64,000 nt of DNA from Candidatus Phosphoribacter baldrii. Lineage in GTDB: Bacteria; Actinomycetota; Actinomycetes; Actinomycetales; Dermatophilaceae. A model generated the notes under the pieces. That model searched no databases. It was not told the DNA's origin and saw only the letters and a list, made by a program, of their open reading frames with translations. This document shows positions 16,936 to 24,964 of the stretch, in pieces. The stretch spans positions 372,001 to 436,000 of the forward strand of contig JADIZV010000001.1 of the NCBI GenBank assembly GCA_016704565.1, read 5' to 3'. The position numbers were made by a program, and so were the translations under genes. Numbering within the stretch: the stretch's first letter is position 1; each line of letters begins with the position of its first letter.

Positions 16936-17481
16936 TCACCTCACCACCGCGATGACGATGCCCACAATGACGACGAGCGCGACCATCGCGGCAACCAGGG
17001 CTGTTCGGAGGCGCCGCGGCGGGGTCGACTGACTGCGTGTCGTCTCAAGCTGCCCGTCCGTCCCAACCGAGTCCACGGGAGACTCCACCGTCGACGCGAC
17101 CTGCCTGGGAGGACCATCCCGTCGAGCTCGCTCCACCCAGGACCACGCCGACTCGGCGGCCTTGAGATCGGCCCCCACGCCGCGCAGGAACTGCTCGACA
17201 TCAGCGGGATCGGTCCAGCTCAACGATGCCGGCGTAGGGGTGCAGTCCCCGATCTTCGTCGCGAGCTGGACGGTGTGACCGTGCAGTCGAGTCAGTCGCT
17301 CATCGACATCCCGCAACAGCTGACCGCTCTCCCGCTGAGCGCGCAGTGCGGCGTTGAGCCGATCCTTGCCGGCCGACTCGGCAGCGGTGGCGGCCACGGC
17401 ATACTCCCGCTCCAGGCCGAGCAACGCACTGACGGACGCCAGGTAGTCCCGGTACTGCGCGTCGGCGATCGCATCGGTCAT
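16936..17481 (-). CDS. Tail-anchored helical protein of the ATPase operon
   Basis: 181 residues from ATG 17481, which overlaps the stop of the EccC-like gene (ATGA). Helical cytoplasmic region (about 1-110) with YLASVSALLGLEREYAVAA and ESGQLLRDVDERLTRLHG. A polar linker follows, then a single C-terminal TM helix (TALVAAMVALVVIVGIVIAVV) ending four residues before the stop. Tail anchoring puts the bulk in the cytoplasm, where it could tether the EccC-like ATPase whose gene it overlaps. A longer frame upstream has shadow-like composition and lies within that gene, so I reject it. Family not recognised. Confidence 0.8.
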   Translation of the reverse strand: MTDAIADAQYRDYLASVSALLGLEREYAVAATAAESAGKDRLNAALRAQRESGQLLRDVDERLTRLHGHTVQLATKIGDCTPTPASLSWTDPADVEQFLRGVGADLKAAESAWSWVERARRDGPPRQVASTVESPVDSVGTDGQLETTRSQSTPPRRLRTALVAAMVALVVIVGIVIAVVR

Positions 17482-20426
17482 CGAGCACCTCCTTGCTCGG
17501 AGCCCATCGAGGTGAATTGGCTGAAGGGCACGAGGACGACCAACCCGGCGTCGCCGTTGCGGTCGAGCAACCCCAGTCGTGGCCCGCCCTGGGGGCGCGT
17601 CACGTGGGGTCCGGCGATGGTGCGCAGGTCTTCCAGGCCCAGTTCTGCGGTGACGAACCGACCCACGCCCGGGGCCCCCGGGCCGAGGTCGTTCTCCAAC
17701 CCACGCAGATTCGACCACCACCCGATCAGTGGCATTCCGACCAGACCGCCGTCCTTGGCCAACCGTTGCAGGACAGAACGGGGCGTGACAGGTTCGACGT
17801 AACTGAAGTCATCGTCGTCACTGGCGAGCGCCGCGGCCTGGTCCATGCCTCGCGCACGTTGCAGGGCAATGCCGATCAGTAGGGTGGGTGCTCCAGGAAC
17901 GCCTGCGTCGAGCACGGGGGCCACCTGATCCAGCAGGTATGCCGCGATCCCCTCACGGGGGACCACGTCGACAGGCACGTTGAGTTGGGCGGCATACTCT
18001 CCCACCTCGGCGAACCACGCCTGCGAGGTCTCTTCGGACCCGTCGAGGACCACCAGCCGACCACCGTCTCGCAGCTGGTGCAGGGCAGTAACCATCAGGG
18101 CCCCCAGGGCCATCCGGGCCACAGACTCACCGGGCCCGACGACGGCGACGGTCTGATCGATGTCGTCAGTCAGCTCCAGGACTTGAGGCTCCCGCCGCAG
18201 GGCGATCGGTTGGCCGAGCCACAACCGCAGTCGGTCCGACGGGCCCGCTTCCTCGCGGTGTGCAGTGAACGCCGCGTCGTCCCAAGGCGCCGCGGCTGAC
18301 GCGACAAAGGTCAGGGGCGCATCCCCATGACCCAAGCGCCAGAGCCGCTTCTGAACCTCCCGGAAGACCTCGGGAGCGACGTATGCCGCCAAACCGCGCA
18401 CGTTGGACCCCGCTGGATCATTCCCGAAGTTGCGGTTGACGATGACCTCGCCCCGATAGGTGAGGTCGACCGCACCGGTGTTGCCCTGGGCCAAGATGGC
18501 CTGCGACTCCGCGCTGGTGTTCTTCAGTGACATCCGCAAGGGGAACTGGGCGAAGATGCCGTCGCCCTTGGTTGCGAGCGCCGAGATGCCCGATGTCGTC
18601 TGCGAGGCCAGAAGGAGGTGGATGCCATAGGCCCGGCCCTGCTTGGCCAACAGGCCGAGCAGCTCGACGGCCCGTTCCACCCCGTTGGCCTCTCCCTCGA
18701 AGATGACGTGGAACTCGTCAACGATGAGCAACATTCGGGGCAGGGGTTGACCGGACAGTCGGCGATAGGCATCGAGCGAGCTGGCCCCGACCTGCTTGAA
18801 CAGTTCGGACCGGTGGGTCATCTCCGCTTCGACGTGCGCCAGGACGGCGAGCCCGAAGTCCTGGTTGGACTCCAGCGACAAGGCTCGGACGTGGGGTAGC
18901 CAGTTCTCCCCATCGTCGTCAGCCGCGAACCGGTTGAACTCCAGGCCTCGTTTGAAGTCCAGAAGCAACAGTTCCATCTCCGCGGGTGAATAGCGCACCG
19001 CCAAGCTGTAGATGATGTCGAGCAGGAGGTTGCTCTTGCCCTGCCCCACTGCACCTCCCACGAGGAGGTTGGGATGCGGGGGGTTCTCGGTGCGCAGGCT
19101 CACGGTGAGCAGCTGCTGCTGAGCGACCCCGATCACGGCGTCGAGCGACTCTGCGGCGGATTCCATCCACGGCGCCTCGAGAGACGCCGCGAGAAGTTCC
19201 TCCAAGGCGACGACCGGCCCTTGCTGCTGGGCGGAGACCTCCGCAACCGAACTCACGAGCCGACTGATCTGGGTCGGCAACAGCGGCGGGTCGGGGACAA
19301 CGACGGCTCCCTCGGGAAGGCCCGTGCAGGACCACCCGTCTTTGCCTTCCACCACCTGCATCAGACCGCTCGCCCATCGCCCCGCGGCGCTGTCCGCGGG
19401 GAGTGACCGTTCCGATTGGACAAGCAAGATCGTGCCGGAGCTTCCATTGATCGAAGACAGCGCGCTCAGTCGGGTCAGCAGGTCTTCGTCGACGCCCGTG
19501 GGGAAGTCGAGCACCACAACGACGTTGACGACCCCCTCGGGGACGGCCCGCTCGCGCCAAAGGTTCATGAAAGACCGGTAGCCGCCGGAGACCACTGCTT
19601 CGGCGTTGCGCGCTGCCGAGGCAATGACCGTGCTGAGCCGATCGGTGAAGTCGCCAGCAACCTGTGCCGGCGGGGGGAAGGCGCTTCCCTCGACGCTTCG
19701 AAGGGGCGCCAACACGCCGAGCGACCCTCTCACCAGGGGGTCGAAGACATGCAGGGCAAGATGCTTGGGTGGGGTGTGCGCAATGACGCGGGCCACCACA
19801 TTGAGCAGGACCGCCCGAGACTGCTCGGCATCACCGCGGACCAGCCATCCACCGACATCGGCCATCGGTAGGAGGGCGGGTATGCCGTCAAGCTGAGCAT
19901 CCTGGAATCCCCCGACCCGCACCCACCCCGCCGGGACCGTTCCGACCTCATCCAGTGACACCTCGTCGGGCCACGGCCGACCCCACAGGCCAGGCGCGAG
20001 TGCAGCGAGGGACTCCGCGGCCGCGTGCAGCGCGTCAGTTCGAGAGGTCGTCACCCGCTGTTGGGCCTCGGTCAGCCGTTGCGCGGTCTGTTGCTTGGCT
20101 GCAGCACTGGTCGAAGCAACCGTCGCCGCGTGTCGTTCGCTTAACCCGTGGCTCAGCTCGGCCAGCGCCGGACCAGCCGCCGACGTGCGGCCCAGCAGGC
20201 TCGCCACCCTCACCCGCACGTCATCGATCGCCTTGCCGATCCTGCGCTCGTGCTCGATGAGAGCGGCCGGGCTGACTCCGACGCCATGGCCGCTTCCGGA
20301 GGGTGTGCCCGGCCGGTTCGGCGACCCAGCAACGTTGGAGGACTGCCCTCCAGACGCGGGCGTCGAACGCGGCCCGTCCTTCCACTGCTCCGGCGACCCT
20401 TCTACGTGAATGCGGCGCCCACCCAT
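17478..20426 (-). CDS. FtsK/SpoIIIE-type, EccC-like triple-module ATPase
   Basis: 982 residues. A Gly/Ser-rich N-terminus (1-50) and a coiled coil (about 55-140) are followed by three FtsK/SpoIIIE-like modules in tandem. Module 1 (about 170-400) has no P-loop lysine (WLVRGDAEQSRAVLLNVVAR). Module 2 (about 430-700) is intact, with Walker A GGAVGQGKSN at about 457-466, LLLLDFKRGLEFNRF near 487 and Walker B MLLIVDEFH near 565. Module 3 (about 735-982) has a lysine-less loop (VVGPGESVARMAL). Three tandem modules are characteristic of EccC/EssC motors of type VII secretion, where usually more than one module is intact. Unlike EccC, no N-terminal TM helices are visible; the neighbouring tail-anchored protein may provide membrane contact. 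Confidence 0.9.
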   Translation of the reverse strand: MGGRRIHVEGSPEQWKDGPRSTPASGGQSSNVAGSPNRPGTPSGSGHGVGVSPAALIEHERRIGKAIDDVRVRVASLLGRTSAAGPALAELSHGLSERHAATVASTSAAAKQQTAQRLTEAQQRVTTSRTDALHAAAESLAALAPGLWGRPWPDEVSLDEVGTVPAGWVRVGGFQDAQLDGIPALLPMADVGGWLVRGDAEQSRAVLLNVVARVIAHTPPKHLALHVFDPLVRGSLGVLAPLRSVEGSAFPPPAQVAGDFTDRLSTVIASAARNAEAVVSGGYRSFMNLWRERAVPEGVVNVVVVLDFPTGVDEDLLTRLSALSSINGSSGTILLVQSERSLPADSAAGRWASGLMQVVEGKDGWSCTGLPEGAVVVPDPPLLPTQISRLVSSVAEVSAQQQGPVVALEELLAASLEAPWMESAAESLDAVIGVAQQQLLTVSLRTENPPHPNLLVGGAVGQGKSNLLLDIIYSLAVRYSPAEMELLLLDFKRGLEFNRFAADDDGENWLPHVRALSLESNQDFGLAVLAHVEAEMTHRSELFKQVGASSLDAYRRLSGQPLPRMLLIVDEFHVIFEGEANGVERAVELLGLLAKQGRAYGIHLLLASQTTSGISALATKGDGIFAQFPLRMSLKNTSAESQAILAQGNTGAVDLTYRGEVIVNRNFGNDPAGSNVRGLAAYVAPEVFREVQKRLWRLGHGDAPLTFVASAAAPWDDAAFTAHREEAGPSDRLRLWLGQPIALRREPQVLELTDDIDQTVAVVGPGESVARMALGALMVTALHQLRDGGRLVVLDGSEETSQAWFAEVGEYAAQLNVPVDVVPREGIAAYLLDQVAPVLDAGVPGAPTLLIGIALQRARGMDQAAALASDDDDFSYVEPVTPRSVLQRLAKDGGLVGMPLIGWWSNLRGLENDLGPGAPGVGRFVTAELGLEDLRTIAGPHVTRPQGGPRLGLLDRNGDAGLVVLVPFSQFTSMGSEQGGAR

Positions 20427-20441
20427 GTCGTCTGCCTTCTC

Positions 20442-21230
20442 TCAGGAGTGCGGGGCCGAAGCCTGCTTGGGATAGCAGACATTCGCCAGGGCGGAGGCGG
20501 TGAGCCCGGGGAAGCTCGCCCGGCACCAGGACCGTGCGTCCTCGACCGAGCCCAGGTTTCCGGGGTCGTAGACGACGACCCAGAGAGGCTCCCCGGCGGG
20601 CTTACCGGCGTACGAGATCTGTTTTCCGAGATCCACGGACTGGACCAACAGCACCCGGTCACCAAACCTGGACCGCAAGTCCTGGTATTGGATGAGGATG
20701 TCCGAGTAGAAGAACTGGTGAGTCCCGTTGGCCGCGGTCTGGGCCGGGTCGACCAAACCGTTCCACTTGCTGTTGAGCTGGATGAGCCACTGCCCGTTCG
20801 TGCTGAACCGCGAGAGGTCAGCGGCGCGAGTGTCGATCAGAACCGCCTTCGCGCTCGCCTGTGGATCGACCGCGGGCGGTGCAGTCGGGAGCGTCGTCGG
20901 GGGGGTGATCGGCGGTGGGGGAGTGGTCGGGACGGGTGCCATGGGTGCGGTTACCACCCGGCTGCCGACCCCTGCGGGCACGGCCTGCGTGACCGGGGCC
21001 GGTTCTCCGAACTTGGCCAGCACAAGGAATGCCACCACGCCCAGCAGCGCTGCTCCGATAACCCCCAGGAGAACGAGTTTCGCCGGATCCCGCCGTTGCG
21101 GCGCCTGCGGCAACCGACCGTCCGGCACCTGCGGTAGCACCGGGTTCTGGACCAACCCTTGGTCATCCGCGCCGCAGAAGGGGCACGGCGTGCGTTGAAC
21201 ACTCGCGCCGCATTGCCCGCAATAAGCCAC
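20442..21230 (-). CDS. Zinc-ribbon membrane protein, first gene of the ATPase operon
   Basis: 262 residues from GTG 21230 with GGAGA upstream. An N-terminal zinc ribbon (CGQC at residues 4-7, CPFC at 16-19) sits in the cytoplasm. One TM helix lies about 52-72 (LVLLGVIGAALLGVVAFLVLA), then a Pro/Thr-rich linker (about 95-125), then an extracytoplasmic globular domain of about 130 residues (WLIQLNSKWNG, DILIQYQDLRSRFGDRVLLVQSVD), which recalls the SPOR or septum-associated type of small alpha/beta domain seen in other zinc-ribbon membrane proteins. Two Cys near the end may form a disulfide. As head of the operon it is a candidate sensor or cell-wall anchor. Confidence 0.82.
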   Translation of the reverse strand: MAYCGQCGASVQRTPCPFCGADDQGLVQNPVLPQVPDGRLPQAPQRRDPAKLVLLGVIGAALLGVVAFLVLAKFGEPAPVTQAVPAGVGSRVVTAPMAPVPTTPPPPITPPTTLPTAPPAVDPQASAKAVLIDTRAADLSRFSTNGQWLIQLNSKWNGLVDPAQTAANGTHQFFYSDILIQYQDLRSRFGDRVLLVQSVDLGKQISYAGKPAGEPLWVVVYDPGNLGSVEDARSWCRASFPGLTASALANVCYPKQASAPHS

Positions 21231-21247
21231 AACTGTCTCCTCTGCAA

Positions 21248-21286
21248 TCCCGGTTGCCGGGAGGTACTGTCACCGTCATCTGACGG
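21248..21286. promoter_or_regulatory. Two palindromes upstream of the ATPase operon
   Basis: TCCCGG-TTG-CCGGGA (21248-21262) and CCGTCA-TC-TGACGG (21273-21286) lie 18-56 bases before the zinc-ribbon gene, in the region divergent from the small membrane protein gene. They are candidate operators or hairpins in the leader; no regulator gene is adjacent. Confidence 0.4.
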
Positions 21287-21478
21287 ACAGAGGTCGCGGA
21301 GGGGACCGAGAGTCTGCCAGATGCGTTCTCCTGACGGACGAGCGCCATGACGGTGCGCCACGCGGGAGGACCTTCCGGCGCGCCTCACGGGTCACCTGCG
21401 ACCCATCCGTCACACTGGAGGTTCATCGGGGCGCCGATCCAGCACGCCCCAGCCCAGGGCGCCGAAGGAGAAGGAACC

Positions 21479-21649
21479 GTGAAGAAGTTCTGGAACATCT
21501 TCAAGTGGTTCCTGCTCGCCTACTTCGTGTATGCCGTCGTCAAGTCCCCGGATGCTGCGGCCAATATCGTCAAGACCCTCTTCCAGATCATCGGTGACGC
21601 GTTCCGTGGCATCGTCGGGGTTTTCGACGCCATCTTGGGCCGCACGTAG
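21479..21649 (+). CDS. Small single-pass membrane protein
   Basis: 56 residues from GTG 21479, preceded by GAAGGAGAAGGAA. It starts KKFWNIFKWFLLAYFVYAVV, one TM helix, followed by an amphipathic helix (IVKTLFQIIGDAFRGIVGVF). Short proteins of this type occur next to bPH2 proteins in other actinobacteria, and here the bPH2 gene begins 5 bases downstream. It looks like a small partner of that protein. A longer upstream reading to an ATG at 21347 has no membrane-protein character and lacks a ribosome site. Confidence 0.8.
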   Translation: MKKFWNIFKWFLLAYFVYAVVKSPDAAANIVKTLFQIIGDAFRGIVGVFDAILGRT

Positions 21650-21653
21650 CGCC

Positions 21654-22484
21654 GTGGGCCACGCTCAGCTCGAACTGGAGCGCGCGCGACGCCATGACGG
21701 CCTGCGCGAGCACTTGACCGTCGGCGAGGAGATTCGACTGGCCGCGCGCCAACACTGGATCGTGCTGGTCAAACCGCTCCTGATCGCGGTCGCCGCCACA
21801 GTTTTCGTGGCTTGGACGTTCATCAAGGCACCCAGCCGGATGGGGGACACTCTGCCGTCGATCCTGCTGGGTGGTCTGGCCCTCGCCTGGCTGGCCTTCC
21901 TCTGGCGGGTCATCGTCCGTCGACACGACATGTTCGTCGCGACGGACAAGCGCATCCTCAAGTATCAAGGCATCTTCATCACCGATGTGCCCATGATGCG
22001 CATGAGCAAGGTGACCGATATGCGATTCACCCGCTCGGTGGGCGGCGAGATCTTCGGCTACGGGACCATCGTCATCGAGAGCGCAGGCCAAGATCAGGCA
22101 ATCCGGGACGTGAGGTACCTGCCCGACCCGGTAGAGAACTATCGCCGACTGTGTGAGGTCATCTTCGGTGACAAACACGCTCCCGGCCACCGCAAGAAGC
22201 CAAAAACATGGCGACGCCAGCTGGACCGTCTCACCGCGAGTCGGCGTGGAGGCGGTGACCCGGACGACTGGGACGACGATCCCGCCCCTGAGCCGACAGG
22301 ACCGATCCACACGCCGGTGAATGAGCGGCGCTCGCGCGCGATTCCGACCGCCCCCACCCACGACTGGACCCACCGGCCGGGATCAGAGGGGGAGGTCCTC
22401 TTCGAAAGCGAGGACATCAAGGCTCGGCGTCGCGCGGCCGACACCGGCCCGATCCACTACTACCCCACGAACAACCCCGACTGA
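21654..22484 (+). CDS. bPH2 (DUF304) membrane protein
   Basis: 276 residues from GTG 21654. Two TM helices (about residues 40-60 and 68-88) are followed by a bacterial pleckstrin-homology-like domain (about 92-175), recognisable by DMFVATDKRILKYQGI and the later GEIFGYGTIVIESAG. The C-terminal 100 residues are a charged, disordered cytoplasmic tail. bPH2 proteins are membrane-associated and of unknown molecular function. It is probably cotranscribed with the 56-residue gene and divergent from the ATPase operon; whether it belongs to that system is open. Confidence 0.88.
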   Translation: MGHAQLELERARRHDGLREHLTVGEEIRLAARQHWIVLVKPLLIAVAATVFVAWTFIKAPSRMGDTLPSILLGGLALAWLAFLWRVIVRRHDMFVATDKRILKYQGIFITDVPMMRMSKVTDMRFTRSVGGEIFGYGTIVIESAGQDQAIRDVRYLPDPVENYRRLCEVIFGDKHAPGHRKKPKTWRRQLDRLTASRRGGGDPDDWDDDPAPEPTGPIHTPVNERRSRAIPTAPTHDWTHRPGSEGEVLFESEDIKARRRAADTGPIHYYPTNNPD

Positions 22485-22947
22485 CCTGTCGCTAGGTCCG
22501 GTGGACGGACAGGACTTATGCACTAGACCACCGGCAGTGGTGCGCCAACCACCAACCTTGCGACCGGCCGATCGGCGGTCCTGGCCCAATCGACATGGCG
22601 CGGCCCCGGAGCCCGAGGGTGACCTGCGCGACGCGTTGTCGGCGCCACTCCAACCCGTCGATCTCCGAGATCGAGATCCCCGCCACGCATACGGCGGATC
22701 TCCGCCCGGTCCCTTCACACTGATCACCCGCTCGGCTCACGACCAAGTGGTCAAGATTCACCCGTAGATACCTGATCAGTCTTCAGCCGTCGCCGACATC
22801 CACAATCATGTTGAGCATTTCACTCACCTTCCACAACTGCGGGGCGTGTTCGAAGATCGGCAGCGCCCAGCATGGGGGCAAGCCAACTCAAATCCAGGGG
22901 CGCAGACTCCTCTGCGGCCGAGCACGCGAGTTCAACAAAGGGGAAAA
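22485..22947. other. 463-base stretch with no supported gene
   Basis: Open frames exist on both strands, but none shows consistent third-position G/C bias, a ribosome site or a recognisable product. A+T content is locally higher after 22740. It may hold decayed sequence; I cannot assign a feature. Confidence 0.5.
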
Positions 22948-23104
22948 ATGGACGAGTCCATGTTGACGGTGATCATGCCGAGTGCCCTTGAGAACCTCTT
23001 CCCAGGTAACGTAACCGAGCTCATGCCCGGTTCTCCGTTCTGGGTGGTACAGCGCCAGGGCCTGGCGGCCCTCGTGGCGATCCTTGACAACTCTCCATGC
23101 TCGA

Positions 23105-23413
23105 ATGACTGCTGGCTGCGCCGTGGCAGTGCCGCCCTCGTCCGCGCTATTCCAGACACTGTCGGACCTAAACCGGAACCTCATGGTGGGTCGCATCTAC
23201 GCCGAGGAGGTCAACGAGTCGAACGTCAATGTTGTTGCTCAGGAGAACGTCTTTGCAGACGCGCTTTCAATGGACCACCCTCCGAGCCTCGCGGATCTGT
23301 TGACTCGTTTCAGAACCCTGGCTACGGAGGCGCAGAGGGCCGCGCAGGTCATTCTCACCCAGGTCGGAGGGAGGCCCTGCACCCCCAGCGACGTGGGCGC
23401 CCTTCTCGGCTGA
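23105..23413 (+). CDS. Hypothetical small protein, possibly 3' part of a frameshifted gene
   Basis: From ATG 23105 this frame gives 102 residues; its C-terminal 75 look like a real helical protein (DLLTRFRTLATEAQRAAQVILTQVGG). No ribosome site precedes 23105. About 150 bases upstream, in a different frame, ATG 22948 has a good ribosome site (AAAGGGG) and a plausible start (MDESMLTVIMPSALENLFPG), but that frame loses protein character after about 23090. The simplest reading is one gene of about 155 codons (22948-23413) broken by a single frameshift near 23090-23150. No family recognised. Confidence 0.4.
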   Translation: MTAGCAVAVPPSSALFQTLSDLNRNLMVGRIYAEEVNESNVNVVAQENVFADALSMDHPPSLADLLTRFRTLATEAQRAAQVILTQVGGRPCTPSDVGALLG

Positions 23414-23511
23414 CTTGCGTCGGCCGACAGACCCCTGGTCTGGCCCAGGACGACTCCATTCGGGAAGGCACACCACATCCTTTGCCCGGCACTGACGCGT
23501 TGACCAACGGC

Positions 23512-23547
23512 GGCCCCGGTATGCCGGGTGCACGGCATACCGGGGCC
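23512..23547. terminator. Octamer hairpin terminator
   Basis: Perfect 15-bp stem (GGCCCCGGTATGCCG and complement) with a 6-base loop GGTGCA, made of two inverted octamer copies. It lies between the plus-strand gene ending at 23413 and the convergent pntB stop at 23573. Confidence 0.75.
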
Positions 23548-23572
23548 TCGTGGCCTTGCGCGGGTGGTGCGG

Positions 23573-24964
23573 TTAGAGCGCCTTGACGATGTCTTCGACG
23601 CGGTCCTTGGCGTCCCCGAAAAGCATCGCCGAGTTTTCCTTGAAGAACAGCGGGTTCTGCACGCCGGCGTAGCCGGTGTTCATCGAGCGCTTGAAGACGA
23701 TGACCTCGCGGGCCTTCCAGACCTCAAGCACCGGCATGCCGGCGATCGGGCTGGTGGGGTCGTCCTGGGCGGCCGGGTTGACCGTGTCGTTGGCGCCGAT
23801 GACGAGCACGGCATCGGTCGAGGGGAAGTCCTCGTTGATCTCGTCCATCTCCAGGACGATGTCGTAAGGAACCTTGGCCTCGGCCAGGAGCACGTTCATG
23901 TGCCCCGGAAGGCGACCGGCCACCGGATGGATGCCAAAACGGACGTTGACACCGCGGTCGCGCAGCTTGCGGGTGAGGTCGGCGACGGCATACTGCGCCT
24001 GCGCCGTGGCCATCCCATAGCCCGGGGTGATGATGACGTCGCTGGCGTTCTTGAGCAGGTCGGCGACCTCGACGGCGCTGGTCTCCCGGTGCTCGCCGTA
24101 GTCCTTGGCCTCGCCGACAACGGCGCCGTCCGAGCCGAAGCCGCCTGCGATGACCGAGATGAACGACCGGTTCATCGCCCGGCACATGATGTAGGACAGG
24201 TAGGCACCGGAGGAGCCGACGAGCGCACCGGTGATGATGAGCAGGTCATTGTTGAGCAGGAAGCCAGCCGCAGCGGCCGCCCATCCGGAGTAGCTGTTGA
24301 GCATCGAGACGACGACCGGCATGTCGCCGCCGCCGATCGAGGCGACCAGGTGCCAGCCGAGGAACAGGGCCAGCACCGTCATGATCCCCAGCAGCAGCTG
24401 GCGCAGGAACATGTTCTCGTGCGGCACAAGGACATAGACGATCGTCATGACGACAAACGCGATGATGATGCCGAGGTTGACGACGTGCCGGCCCGGCAGG
24501 ACGAGCGGGGCCGACTTCATCTTCGCCGACAGCTTGAGATAGGCGACGATCGAGCCGGTCAAGGTCACCGCACCGATGAAGACGCCGACGAAGACTTCGA
24601 CGTCGTGGATCGCCGGATAGGTCGACGTCTCGTAGGAGGAGTTCCACCCGACGATGACCGCAGCCGCACCGACGAAACTGTGCAACATCGCGATCAGCTC
24701 GGGCATCCCGGTCATCTCGACCTTGCGGGCCAAGGTGATCCCGATGAGGGCACCGATGGCCATCGCCACGGCGATGATGCCCAAGGCGTCGAACCCCGCC
24801 GACTTCGTGGCGAGCCACAGGGTCGCGGCCAGCGCGATCGCCATGCCGACGATGCCATATTTGTTGCCCATGACCGCTGTCTCATGCTTGGACAGCCCGG
24901 CCAGGGCGAGGATGAACAGCAGACCGGCGACGATGTAGGCGCCCTGGATGAGGGTCTCGTTCAT
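23573..24964 (-). CDS. pntB: NAD(P) transhydrogenase beta subunit
   Basis: 463 residues, the normal length. About eight or nine TM helices in the first 265 residues form domain II. The soluble NADP(H)-binding domain III starts about residue 290, with the fingerprint VIITPGYGMATAQAQYAV and the later VLVIGANDTVNPAA. With PntA it couples proton entry to NADPH formation from NADH and NADP. The start ATG overlaps the pntA stop (ATGA). A terminator hairpin follows the stop. Confidence 0.97.
   Translation of the reverse strand: MNETLIQGAYIVAGLLFILALAGLSKHETAVMGNKYGIVGMAIALAATLWLATKSAGFDALGIIAVAMAIGALIGITLARKVEMTGMPELIAMLHSFVGAAAVIVGWNSSYETSTYPAIHDVEVFVGVFIGAVTLTGSIVAYLKLSAKMKSAPLVLPGRHVVNLGIIIAFVVMTIVYVLVPHENMFLRQLLLGIMTVLALFLGWHLVASIGGGDMPVVVSMLNSYSGWAAAAAGFLLNNDLLIITGALVGSSGAYLSYIMCRAMNRSFISVIAGGFGSDGAVVGEAKDYGEHRETSAVEVADLLKNASDVIITPGYGMATAQAQYAVADLTRKLRDRGVNVRFGIHPVAGRLPGHMNVLLAEAKVPYDIVLEMDEINEDFPSTDAVLVIGANDTVNPAAQDDPTSPIAGMPVLEVWKAREVIVFKRSMNTGYAGVQNPLFFKENSAMLFGDAKDRVEDIVKAL

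Noticed and set aside
10547..21230. A classical ESX type VII secretion locus
   Set aside because: No WXG motif, EccB, EccD, EccE or subtilisin-like mycosin is recognisable; only the EccC-like ATPase and the small helical proteins recall it.
22383..22761. Minus-strand genes opposite the end of the bPH2 gene
   Set aside because: No ribosome site, no consistent codon bias and overlap with the 3' end of a supported gene.
10547..23413. Recent genomic island or prophage
   Set aside because: No integrase, transposase, attachment repeats or tRNA junction; the octamer occurs at near-normal density within the ATPase operon, which argues for long residence.
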